NCBI GenBank assembly: GCA_005879815.1
Contig: VBKA01000003.1
Span: 1 to 38,063 of the forward strand
Direction: 5' to 3'
DNA length: 38,063 bases
Source: Chloroflexota bacterium
GTDB taxonomy: Bacteria; Chloroflexota; Limnocylindria; QHBO01
Under the pieces are notes generated by a model. That model saw only the letters and a program-made list of their open reading frames with translations. It had not been told where the DNA came from and made no database searches. Made by a program: the position numbers and the translations under genes. Shown here piece by piece: positions 8,482 through 14,925 of this stretch (positions are counted from its first letter, which is position 1; each line of letters begins with the position of its first letter).

Positions 8482-9069
8482 TCAGGCCGGGAGGAGCAGG
8501 CGCACGACGATGGCGCTGACCGCGATCCCGATCGCCGCGGGTGCCAGGCCTCGGCGGATGCGCGACCGCATCCTCGTGAACGCCGGCATCAGGGTCGCGG
8601 CGACCAGCGCCCCGACGAGCCCCGCCGTCGCGCCCTTCAGCGCCTGGACGAGGTAGGGCGTCAACGTCCCGGCCCGCACCTCGGGAGAGACAGCTACGGC
8701 ATACAGCACCACCAGCAGCGCGCCGAACAGGGCGGAGCCAAGGGTGCCCGCCGCCGCCCACATCGGACGCAGCTGGGTCGTGCCGGTGATCACACCGCCG
8801 ACCACCAGCGCGCCCGCGATGAGCCAGGTCCCCGGCGTCGGGTGGGCCGCTTGCATCGGAGACGCGATCACGGACCACACGAGCGCCAGCGCCGGTGCCA
8901 GCAGCATGCCCAAGGCGGCGACCCAGGTGAGCGGGCGGCGCCAGTCCTCGGGATCCGCCGGCGGGACGACTGTCCCGAGCCGGACGCTGACCGGGACCAC
9001 CTCGTCGTGGGCGTCGGCCGTCACCGAGCCGGACGGCGCGGTGCCAGGCGGTGGCGGCGGTGGCGTCAT
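8482..9069 (-). CDS. Integral membrane protein, function unknown
   Basis: A 195-residue protein with a proline-rich cytosolic N-terminus (six prolines from residue 3), an acidic stretch, then about five transmembrane helices beginning near WRRPLTWVAALGMLLAP and ending at the C-terminal LLLPA. I know no family for it. The ATG at 9069 overlaps the stop of the upstream ligase gene (ATGA), which sets the start: longer in-frame versions would lie inside the ligase gene and are only high-GC read-through. Translational coupling suggests joint expression, not necessarily joint function. Confidence 0.75.
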   Translation of the reverse strand: MTPPPPPPGTAPSGSVTADAHDEVVPVSVRLGTVVPPADPEDWRRPLTWVAALGMLLAPALALVWSVIASPMQAAHPTPGTWLIAGALVVGGVITGTTQLRPMWAAAGTLGSALFGALLVVLYAVAVSPEVRAGTLTPYLVQALKGATAGLVGALVAATLMPAFTRMRSRIRRGLAPAAIGIAVSAIVVRLLLPA

Positions 9070-10355
9070 GCGACGATCGCGCCCTCGGGCTGTTCGGCCA
9101 TCTCCGTCGCGCTGGGGACCGTGGCAAGGCGCAGTCCCAGGACGCGTGCGCCGAGCTCGCGCACCATCCAGCCCGCCTGGACGACGAGGTCGCGCCGTGC
9201 CTCGCGCGTGCAGAGCGCTGCCAGCGCGTGCAGCTCCGGCAGCGCAGCGGGCGTATACAGATCGTCGTCCATCGCGGCCAGGAACCGCGCCCGATGCCCC
9301 GCGATGGTCGGGTCCAGGGCGGCTGGATCGGCAAGCGCGGGAGCCAGCGGCTCGAGCTCCTCGGCGACACGACACGCCCGTCGGAGGAGCGCAGTCTGCG
9401 TGGCGGATGCGTCCAGATCGGCTTCATCGAAATCGATCTCGTCGCGGTAGTGGTGGCTCACCAGGTAATGGCGGATCGCGTCGCCGGAGTAGGTCCCCAG
9501 CAGCTCGCGTACCAGCACCAGGTTGCCCAGTGACTTGCTCATCTTCTCGCCGCGGTAGCTGACCATCCCCGCGTGCAGCCAGTAGGCGACAAACGGTCGT
9601 CGCCCCGTGGCCCCCTCCGACTGCGCGATCTCCGCTTCGTGGTGCGGAAAGATCAGGTCCTGCCCGCCCCCGTGGATCTCGAACTGGGGTCCCAGGTAGG
9701 CCATGCTCATCGCCGAACACTCGACATGCCAGCCCGGCCGCCCAGTACCCCAGGGCGACTCCCACGCGGGCTCATCCGGCGCTGACGGCTGCCAGAGCAC
9801 GAAGTCGAGGGGATCGCGCTTGCCGGGCATGTCGGGCACGTTGCCGCGCTCGTTGGCAATCGGCAGCATCCCCTCGCGCGGAAGGTGCGACAGCTCCCCG
9901 AACTGCGGCCGGGAGGCGATCGAGTAGTAGACGTGGCCATCCGCGACGTACGCGTTCCCGCTGGCCACCAGCTGGCGGATGAGCTCATGCATCTCCGGGA
10001 TGTGCTTGGTCGCCCGGGTGAGATGGTCGGGGGGCAGCCAGTTGAGGGCGGCCATCTCGGCCAGGAACGTGGTCAGGTGGCGGTTGCCGAGCTCCAGGTA
10101 GTCCTCTCCAAGCTCTCGGGCCTTTCGCAGGATGTCGTCGTCCACATCGGTCAGGTTCTGGACGTAGGTCACCTGGTAGCCGAGGTATTCCAGGTACCGA
10201 TGCAGGACGTCGAAGCTGAGGTTGGTGAAGGCATGGCCCAGGTGGCCGGTGTCATAGGGCGTCACGCCGCAGACGTAGAGGCCCACCGGGCCGCCCCCGA
10301 TCGGCTCGAACGGCACCTTCATTTCGGTGCGCGAGTCGAAGAGGCGAAGCGTCAC
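9066..10355 (-). CDS. cysS: Cysteinyl-tRNA synthetase-like cysteine ligase
   Basis: A 429-residue class I synthetase that activates cysteine with ATP. The HIGH motif is HLGH (38-41), the KMSKS loop is at 271-275, and the zinc site that selects cysteine is complete: C29, C213, H238 and E242 (FPHHEAE). GWHVECSAMSMAYLG and IHGGGQDLIFPHHE follow CysS closely. The region around HIGH (CGVTPYDTGHLGHAF, YVQNLTDVDDDIL) and the short C-terminal domain also recall MshC, the mycothiol cysteine:GlcN-Ins ligase. CysS is usually about 460 residues. tRNA charging is the more likely role because of the CysS-type second half, but a CysS/MshC-like paralogue cannot be excluded. GTG start with TAGAAT 7 bases upstream. 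Confidence 0.85.
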   Translation of the reverse strand: MTLRLFDSRTEMKVPFEPIGGGPVGLYVCGVTPYDTGHLGHAFTNLSFDVLHRYLEYLGYQVTYVQNLTDVDDDILRKARELGEDYLELGNRHLTTFLAEMAALNWLPPDHLTRATKHIPEMHELIRQLVASGNAYVADGHVYYSIASRPQFGELSHLPREGMLPIANERGNVPDMPGKRDPLDFVLWQPSAPDEPAWESPWGTGRPGWHVECSAMSMAYLGPQFEIHGGGQDLIFPHHEAEIAQSEGATGRRPFVAYWLHAGMVSYRGEKMSKSLGNLVLVRELLGTYSGDAIRHYLVSHHYRDEIDFDEADLDASATQTALLRRACRVAEELEPLAPALADPAALDPTIAGHRARFLAAMDDDLYTPAALPELHALAALCTREARRDLVVQAGWMVRELGARVLGLRLATVPSATEMAEQPEGAIVA

Positions 10356-10362
10356 GGTTCCG

Positions 10363-10368
10363 ATTCTA
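10363..10368 (-). promoter_or_regulatory. -10 element of cysS-like gene
   Basis: TAGAAT on the minus strand ends 7 bases before the GTG at 10355, so the message should start at the start codon. No -35 box is recognisable in the GC-rich upstream bases. Confidence 0.65.
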
Positions 10369-10421
10369 GGTGGCCCCCCGCGCAGACGCCCGCGCGGGAG
10401 TGATCAGCGTTGGGCGTGCCG

Positions 10422-10427
10422 TAGAAT
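10422..10427 (+). promoter_or_regulatory. -10 element of membrane microprotein gene
   Basis: TAGAAT, predicted transcript start near 10434. Unlike most promoters here it leaves a leader of about 62 bases, which can fold (next entry). Confidence 0.5.
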
Positions 10428-10443
10428 CCGGGCGCCAGGGGAG

Positions 10444-10486
10444 CCCAACGTACCCAGGTGAGCTGCCTACCTACGCCGTACTTGGG
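10444..10486 (+). promoter_or_regulatory. Foldable leader covering the ribosome site
   Basis: CCCAA (10444-10448) plus GTAC (10450-10453) can pair with GTAC (10478-10481) plus TTGGG (10482-10486), a 9-pair stem with one bulged C. A nested AGGT (10456-10459)/ACCT (10469-10472) pair lies in the loop. The stem takes up the first three bases of the GGGAG Shine-Dalgarno (10484-10488), so opening or closing it could control translation. Pairing is seen directly; regulation is inferred. Confidence 0.4.
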
Positions 10487-10495
10487 AGCCGAGCC

Positions 10496-10603
10496 ATGTG
10501 GGAAGTCCTGCGCTGGATGATCGTGTTCGTCCTCGCCCTGCTGCTCATCGTGGCGGCCATCTACCTCGTCACCGGCCGGCCACTGCCAATCCCCCAGTTC
10601 TGA
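10496..10603 (+). CDS. 35-residue single-span membrane microprotein
   Basis: A very small protein: a short amphipathic start (MWEVLRWM), one hydrophobic helix (about residues 9-27, rich in V, L, I, A) and a short tail, VTGRPLPIPQF, probably outside the membrane. The ATG has GGGAG 7 bases upstream, one of the few clear ribosome sites in the window, and is preceded by a promoter and a foldable leader, all of which argue that it is a real gene. A longer in-frame version reaching back to 10370 is unlikely because it would run through the promoter. I recognise no family; single-span peptides of this size often bind and tune a larger membrane complex. Confidence 0.6.
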   Translation: MWEVLRWMIVFVLALLLIVAAIYLVTGRPLPIPQF

Positions 10604-10650
10604 TCCGGAGGCGATGGCCTGCTGCCTGCGCCAGCCCTGATCGCCGCGCC

Positions 10651-11115
10651 TCAGAATTCGGGCTTGGTGCTCATCAGGAAGCCGATGACGCCCGTGGCCA
10701 GCGCCATGGCGTAGGCCAGGAGGCGCTGCCGGCGAGCGCCCCGCCGCCATGCTTCGCCGTCCGCGGGCAGGGCTCGTCCCCGCACGCCTAACAGGCGGCG
10801 CAGGTTCGGGCGCGAGACGAGGCCCGCCACCAACAGGTTCGCCGCATAGATGCTGAGCGCCGCGAGCAGCCACGGCTTGCGCAAGAGGTCCGGCCCAAGC
10901 ACGGCCAGCAGTCCGGCGCCCGTGATCGCGAGACCGATGCCGATCACGAGGCTGCCGGAGCCCTGCAGGCTCAGCAGGAATCTCGCCAGCGGGCCGGGCT
11001 GTCGCGCGCCATTCGCCTCGTCGCTCCGCAGCAGGAAGGGGAGCAGGAGGCTTGGGAGGAGCAGGGAGACTGCCAGCCCGACGTGCGTCACGAGGAGGAC
11101 GGGGAACCAGGGCAT
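10651..11115 (-). CDS. DUF2269-like integral membrane protein
   Basis: A 154-residue protein with four predicted transmembrane helices: about 5-28 (LLVTHVGLAVSLLLPSLLLP), 49-70, 81-104 and 135-150. The layout, with a conserved His in the first helix, a Gly-rich second helix (GSGSLVIGIGLAITGAG) and a basic loop before the last helix, resembles the DUF2269 membrane proteins of unknown function. The ATG at 11115 is supported by TAGGAT 7 bases upstream; there is no Shine-Dalgarno. The gene is divergent from the ornithine-cyclodeaminase-family gene across only 40 bases. Confidence 0.72.
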   Translation of the reverse strand: MPWFPVLLVTHVGLAVSLLLPSLLLPFLLRSDEANGARQPGPLARFLLSLQGSGSLVIGIGLAITGAGLLAVLGPDLLRKPWLLAALSIYAANLLVAGLVSRPNLRRLLGVRGRALPADGEAWRRGARRQRLLAYAMALATGVIGFLMSTKPEF

Positions 11116-11122
11116 GGCGGCG

Positions 11123-11128
11123 ATCCTA
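11123..11128 (-). promoter_or_regulatory. -10 element of DUF2269-like gene
   Basis: TAGGAT, 7 bases before the ATG at 11115; predicts a leaderless message. Confidence 0.6.
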
Positions 11129-11142
11129 CCCGATGCTCCGGC

Positions 11143-11148
11143 TAGACT
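11143..11148 (+). promoter_or_regulatory. -10 element of ornithine-cyclodeaminase-family gene
   Basis: TAGACT, 7 bases before the GTG at 11156; predicts a leaderless message. Its -10 and the divergent one are only 14 bases apart, so the two polymerases must exclude each other. Confidence 0.62.
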
Positions 11149-11155
11149 CCGAGCA

Positions 11156-12148
11156 GTGAGCCATCCGGTCGTGCCCACCTTCGACGGACAGGCAATTCGC
11201 GACGCTGTGCCCATGGGCGACCTGCTCGATGCGATCGACGCCGCGTTCCGCGACGTGGCCACCGGCCGGGACCGTTCTCCGGTGCGCACCCGCCTCGAGA
11301 TGGGAAACGGGGACCTGCTGCTCATGCCAGGACTGCGGGCTGGTGGCCGGGGAGCCGCAGTCAAGCTGGTCACAGTCATGCCGGGCAATGCGGACCGTGG
11401 CCTCCCAACAGTCCAGGCGGTGGTGGTCTGGTTCGACGCGGGCAGCGGTGAGCCGCTCGCCATACTGGATGGAACCACCGTCACCGCCATGCGCACCGGC
11501 GCCGCTTCTGGAGTGGCGACTCGCCTCCTGGCGCGTCGGGACGCTTCGGTCCTCGCCCTCTTCGGCTGTGGGGCGCAGGCCCCCTGGCAGGTGCGCGCCG
11601 TGATGGCCGCGCGGCCCATCCGCGAGCTGCGCGTCTACGCCAGGAATGAGGCGCGTCGGGCGGCCTTCGCCGAGCGCATGGGCGACGAGCTGGGCTCGGG
11701 AGTGCGGGTCGCCGCGGCAGGCTCCCCGGCCGAGGCGCTGCGCGGGGCCGAGATCGTGTGTTGCGCCACCACGTCCAGCGAGCCGCTCTTCGACGCCGGA
11801 CAGGTCGAGACCGGGGCGCACGTCAACGGCATCGGTGCCTTCCACCTTGGCATGGTCGAGATCCCTCCCGCTCTCTTCGCCCGCGCCAGCCTGGTGGCGG
11901 TCGATGCTCGGGAAGCCTCACTCGCGGAGGCCGGCGACCTCGTCGCCGCGCTACGCAGCGGCGATCTCGGGGAGGGTGGCTACGTGGAGCTCGGGAGCGT
12001 GGACCCGGCGTGGGTTGAGACCCGCGATCCGCAGTCCATCACGATCTTCAAGAGTGTGGGGCTTGCCATCCAGGATCTGGCGGCGGCCGAGCTGATCGGC
12101 CATCGGCTGCTCGAACGCCAGGAACTCGACCGCGAGGAAGGCGCCTAG
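11156..12148 (+). CDS. Ornithine cyclodeaminase/mu-crystallin family NAD(P)-dependent enzyme
   Basis: A 330-residue member of the ornithine cyclodeaminase/mu-crystallin family. Members include ornithine cyclodeaminase, alanine dehydrogenase and imine reductases. Substrate-side motifs RTRLEMGNGDLLLMPG, KLVTVMPGN and GLPTVQAVVVWFDAGSGEPLAILDGTTVTAMRTGAASGVATRLLA (read in parts) are present, followed by the Rossmann loop LFGCGAQA (GxGxxA type) and the family block VNGIGAF. Full length for the family. The GTG start at 11156 gives a normal N-terminus (VSHPVVPTFDGQAIRDAV) and sits 7 bases after a -10 element; the longer in-frame reading to 10850 crosses the divergent gene and is discounted. The exact substrate is open. 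Its stop shares CTAG with the convergent gene's stop. Confidence 0.88.
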   Translation: MSHPVVPTFDGQAIRDAVPMGDLLDAIDAAFRDVATGRDRSPVRTRLEMGNGDLLLMPGLRAGGRGAAVKLVTVMPGNADRGLPTVQAVVVWFDAGSGEPLAILDGTTVTAMRTGAASGVATRLLARRDASVLALFGCGAQAPWQVRAVMAARPIRELRVYARNEARRAAFAERMGDELGSGVRVAAAGSPAEALRGAEIVCCATTSSEPLFDAGQVETGAHVNGIGAFHLGMVEIPPALFARASLVAVDAREASLAEAGDLVAALRSGDLGEGGYVELGSVDPAWVETRDPQSITIFKSVGLAIQDLAAAELIGHRLLERQELDREEGA

Positions 12149-13341
12149 GGTCGCGGCAGCTGCGCGATGGCTCGGCCGGCCAGATCGCGCGCCACGGCGT
12201 CGAGGAAGGCCTTGACGACCTCGGGGAATCGCTCGCGGAACATCAGCAGCCGCGGGTCAAGTGTCGGCGATATGAGCGCGGCGGAGAGCGCGTCGAGATC
12301 CGCGCCGGTCGCGATGCGGCCACTTGCCTCGACCGGCCCGCGCGGGGGTTCGGCGTTCGGCGCCGCGACCAACGGCGTGGGGTGCTGCGGCGGAGGTGGC
12401 GGCGGTGCGCTGGCGCTCACCACGGTCGCCTGGCCGCCGCCGGGCAGCTGTTGGTCAAGGGGCGGCGTGGGGAGTGCCGACCCGGTCGGCGACGGCGTGG
12501 GTGAAGCGCTGGGCCGAGCCGTTGGTGCTGGCGTCGGGGTTGGCGTGGGCGGTGCCGGGTGGGGAGTCGGAGTCGCCGATGGCCTTGCCGACGGAGTGGC
12601 TGATCCTGACGTGCTCGGCTTGGCGGTTGGGGTAGCCGTGGCGCGCGGTGTTGGCGTGGCTGCCGGGCGGGGTGTGGGCGTCGGAGTCGGACTTGGCGTC
12701 GGGGTGGGCGAGGGGCTCGGGGTACCCAAGCCGGTGACCGTGACGCCCGGGTAGTAGTAGATGAGCACGATCTGCGAGGCGGTCAGCCCGGCCCGGCCGC
12801 ACGCCTGGGTTCCCCACTGGTACGCCTTCCAACCGTTCGCGTTGGCGCCGCAGGCCTCGTTGACCCCGCCCGCGTTGTAATAGGTCGGGAAGATGTGGCC
12901 GTCGCGGTGGACGAGCGCACTCCACGTGGCGTCGACGGCGGCCGCCGTCGTGCTCCAGGTGGGGAGGCTCGGGTCGTAGACCTGGTCCCAGGTGTCGTCG
13001 CGGATGTCGAAACAGGCGCCGCTGGAATCCACGCCGCCCCGCCAGTGCAGGACCTGGTACCACGCGTAGTTGCGGACGAGAAGAGCGCCGGATCGAAGCG
13101 ATTCGGTCGTCCACGAGCCGATCCATTCGCGAGAGAGCACGTTCTTGGTGTACGGCTTGAAGCTGACGATGTCGACCGTTCCGCTGGCGTGCCGGAAGAC
13201 GCGGATGGTCGGCGGAGGGAGCGTCTCCGAGGTCCAGGCGCTGCAGGACGAACCGGCTACCGGGCCAACGAGCCCCGGTAGCAGGCCGACCAGAAGACCG
13301 GAGACCGCCAGGCAGGTCGCGGCAAGGGTGCGGCGAGGCAT
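12145..13341 (-). CDS. Secreted SpoIID/LytB-like protein with Pro/Thr/Ser-rich linker
   Basis: A 398-residue exported protein. Residues 1-30 are a signal peptide (MPRRTLAATC then a hydrophobic run, small residues near 28-31). Residues about 45-200 resemble the SpoIID/LytB (amidase enhancer) domain: VLSREWIGSW with E72 at the position of the conserved catalytic glutamate of SpoIID, then ESLRSGALLVRNYAWYQV, HIFPTYYNAGG and TASQIVLIYYYPGV. SpoIID is a lytic transglycosylase on denuded glycan strands. Residues about 204-330 are a low-complexity P-T-S-rich linker that probably spans the cell wall, and 345-398 a short helical end. Cysteines at 33, 110, 164 and 181 may form disulfides. Start at 13341 fits the signal peptide; an in-frame GTG at 13383 is an alternative. 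Confidence 0.78.
   Translation of the reverse strand: MPRRTLAATCLAVSGLLVGLLPGLVGPVAGSSCSAWTSETLPPPTIRVFRHASGTVDIVSFKPYTKNVLSREWIGSWTTESLRSGALLVRNYAWYQVLHWRGGVDSSGACFDIRDDTWDQVYDPSLPTWSTTAAAVDATWSALVHRDGHIFPTYYNAGGVNEACGANANGWKAYQWGTQACGRAGLTASQIVLIYYYPGVTVTGLGTPSPSPTPTPSPTPTPTPRPAATPTPRATATPTAKPSTSGSATPSARPSATPTPHPAPPTPTPTPAPTARPSASPTPSPTGSALPTPPLDQQLPGGGQATVVSASAPPPPPPQHPTPLVAAPNAEPPRGPVEASGRIATGADLDALSAALISPTLDPRLLMFRERFPEVVKAFLDAVARDLAGRAIAQLPRP
12480..12740 (-). repeat. Degenerate short repeat coding Pro/Thr/Ser linker
   Basis: Imperfect hexamer-like units (GGCGTCGGGGT-type on the plus strand) repeat through this stretch and encode alternating P-T, P-S and P-A residues of the SpoIID-like protein. 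Length variation between strains is likely. Confidence 0.7.
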
Positions 13342-13349
13342 CGGTCGCG

Positions 13350-13355
13350 ACGGTA
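13350..13355 (-). promoter_or_regulatory. -10 element of SpoIID-like gene
   Basis: TACCGT, 8 bases before the ATG at 13341. Weak match, listed because the spacing repeats that of other genes here. Confidence 0.35.
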
Positions 13356-13391
13356 GTCCGCACAGGACCGCACCCCAACCCACCTATGGTC

Positions 13392-14285
13392 CTAGACCGA
13401 TGGTTGGTCCGCCCAGCGGTGCACCCGTTCGCGCAGCCGGTCGAAGCCCAGCTCGGTGCAGACCGCGAGGAATTCCGAGCGCGGCACCCCGCCCCAGGCA
13501 AGGCCGTCGAGCGTGCCGCTGATCGCGGCATCGGTGTTCAGGCGTGCGAGTCGCCGATAGAGCATCGCCTCGGCCTTGTGGTCCCGCAGCACGGCCGCGA
13601 GCTGGGAGGCGCCGCGCAGGGGAACGTCCCAGTCGAGCGGCGACTCGGGGATCGCGTCCAGATCTCCGAACCGCGCGAGGATGGCAGCCGAGCTCCGGGC
13701 TCCCCATCCGGAGAGCCCGGGGTACCCGTCCGAGCTGTCGCCAACCAGGGCGAGGTAGTCCGGGATCGAGGCGGGAGCGACGCCGAACTTGGCGACCACG
13801 CCCGCCTCGTCGTAGGTCACGCGACGGATCCGATCGCGGAGCACGATACGGCCGTCGTCGACGCACTGCGCGAGGTCCTTGTCGACCGAGCAGATCACGA
13901 TCTGCTCGACCCTCGGGTCGCCGGAGAAGCGCGCGACCGCGGTGGCGATCGCGTCGTCGGCCTCGTCCTCGACCATCGCCCAGGTCACGATGCCAAGCGC
14001 ACGCAACGCGCGCTCGGCGTCGTCGAACTGCTCGAGCAGGTCCGTCGGGAGGCCAACGCTCGACTTATAGCCGGGAAAGACGTCGTTGCGCCACGACTCG
14101 ATCACGTGGTCGGTAGCGGCGGCGACGTGGGTGACGTCGGGCTCGCGCAGGAGGGAGAGCATCGAATCGATGAGCCCATGCACAGCGTTGACCGGCCGCC
14201 CGTCGGGAGCGAACTCCATCTGCCTGCCCGGCGAGTAGAAGGCGCGGAAGAGCTCGAAGGTCGCGTCGACCAGGTGCAGCTTCAT
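13392..14285 (-). CDS. 5'-3' exonuclease (Pol I N-terminal/FEN-type), stand-alone
   Basis: A 297-residue FEN/5'-3' exonuclease related to the N-terminal domain of DNA polymerase I, with no polymerase part. Metal-binding carboxylate clusters are in order: D7 (LVDATFELF), EDEADDAIATAV, CSVDKDLAQCV and GDSSDGYPG, followed by the helix-3-turn-helix GWGARSSAAILARFGDL. It would remove RNA primers or 5' flaps, or serve in repair. The ATG at 14285 overlaps the stop of the upstream GNAT gene (ATGA). One variation: the family motif GDSSDNxPG reads GDSSDGYPG, with Gly for the usual Asn. Whether it complements a Pol I elsewhere cannot be told. Confidence 0.9.
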   Translation of the reverse strand: MKLHLVDATFELFRAFYSPGRQMEFAPDGRPVNAVHGLIDSMLSLLREPDVTHVAAATDHVIESWRNDVFPGYKSSVGLPTDLLEQFDDAERALRALGIVTWAMVEDEADDAIATAVARFSGDPRVEQIVICSVDKDLAQCVDDGRIVLRDRIRRVTYDEAGVVAKFGVAPASIPDYLALVGDSSDGYPGLSGWGARSSAAILARFGDLDAIPESPLDWDVPLRGASQLAAVLRDHKAEAMLYRRLARLNTDAAISGTLDGLAWGGVPRSEFLAVCTELGFDRLRERVHRWADQPSV

Positions 14286-14761
14286 GACTCGTCGAGGGGC
14301 ATCTCCATCGCGCCCGTGGCCGGAGCGAACCCGGCCCGCTCGTAGAACGGGATGGCTCGCTCGCTCGGCCACAGGAGCAACGTGTCGAGGCCCTCACTTC
14401 GGGCAGCGGCGATCGCGACATCCATCACCGCCCTCCCGATTCCGCGGTCACGCCATGCCGCATCGACGTAAACGTTGGTGATGTAGCCCCACGCCGGCGG
14501 GCGGGGATATGGCCGCGGCACCTTGTCGATCCGCTGCAGGAACGCGGTGGCGATCAGGCGCCGTGCCGCGTCCGGATCGTCCGCGACCCAGATCGACCAC
14601 CGGCCGCTTGCCAGGTATCGCCGCAGCTCCGAGGCCATTCGCCGGATGAAGGCTTCGTACGGCTCGGTGGGCTGGCGTTCCTCCAGGGAGGACTCCCAGC
14701 GCAGCCGCGCGATCTCGTCTGCATCGCCCGCGGTGGCCGGGCGAATCCGGGGACTCTCCAC
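14282..14761 (-). CDS. GNAT-family N-acetyltransferase
   Basis: A 159-residue GCN5-related acetyltransferase using acetyl-CoA. It begins IRPATAGDADEIARLRW, has the beta4 strand ITNVYVDAAWRDRGIGRAVMD with the R-x-x-G-I-G pyrophosphate loop, and ends with LLLWPSERAIPFYERAGF, the usual motif-B region. Substrate unknown. The start at the GTG of 14761 gives MESPRIRPAT and lies 6 bases after TACCAT; an ATG at 14803 would add 14 residues (MRTYCLLIGAY) but would run through the -10 element. Translationally coupled to the exonuclease gene. Confidence 0.85.
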   Translation of the reverse strand: MESPRIRPATAGDADEIARLRWESSLEERQPTEPYEAFIRRMASELRRYLASGRWSIWVADDPDAARRLIATAFLQRIDKVPRPYPRPPAWGYITNVYVDAAWRDRGIGRAVMDVAIAAARSEGLDTLLLWPSERAIPFYERAGFAPATGAMEMPLDES

Positions 14762-14767
14762 GCGGGC

Positions 14768-14773
14768 ATGGTA
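14768..14773 (-). promoter_or_regulatory. -10 element of GNAT gene
   Basis: TACCAT, 6 bases before the GTG at 14761. A 10-base palindrome CGCATATGCG (14799-14808) lies about 25 bases upstream, where a -35 or operator would be. Confidence 0.45.
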
Positions 14774-14857
14774 GGCGCCGATAAGCAGGCAATAAGTGCG
14801 CATATGCGAGGCTCGCTGCCGGCTGGAGGTTCGGCGCGGGCGCGTGCCCTGCGAACG

Positions 14858-14906
14858 ACCGTGGCGACCCGCTGCCACGGTGCCGCGCCGAGCCTCCGGT
14901 CGAGGC
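14858..14906. repeat. Two intergenic inverted repeats
   Basis: ACCGTGGC (14858-14865) pairs with GCCACGGT (14874-14881) around an 8-base loop, and GCCTC (14892-14896) with GAGGC (14902-14906) around 5 bases. They fall just after the stop of the GT-C gene, so they may end or protect its transcript; no T-run follows, so an intrinsic terminator is not shown. Confidence 0.45.
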
Positions 14907-14925
14907 CGGGTCTCGGAACAGCGCC

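Noticed and set aside
6929..9427. An open frame of over 800 codons on the minus strand across the peptidase and membrane-protein genes.
   Set aside because: It lies in the wrong frame over genes with clear family motifs, and its arginine/proline/alanine-heavy translation is typical of a high-GC shadow frame.
12480..12740. A CRISPR-like or satellite repeat array.
   Set aside because: The short repeats are imperfect, without spacers, and simply encode the Pro/Thr/Ser linker of a secreted protein.
14762..14925. A tRNA or small RNA gene in the intergenic stretch with inverted repeats.
   Set aside because: No cloverleaf, no T-loop GTTCRANNC, and no promoter facing into it apart from that of the GNAT gene.
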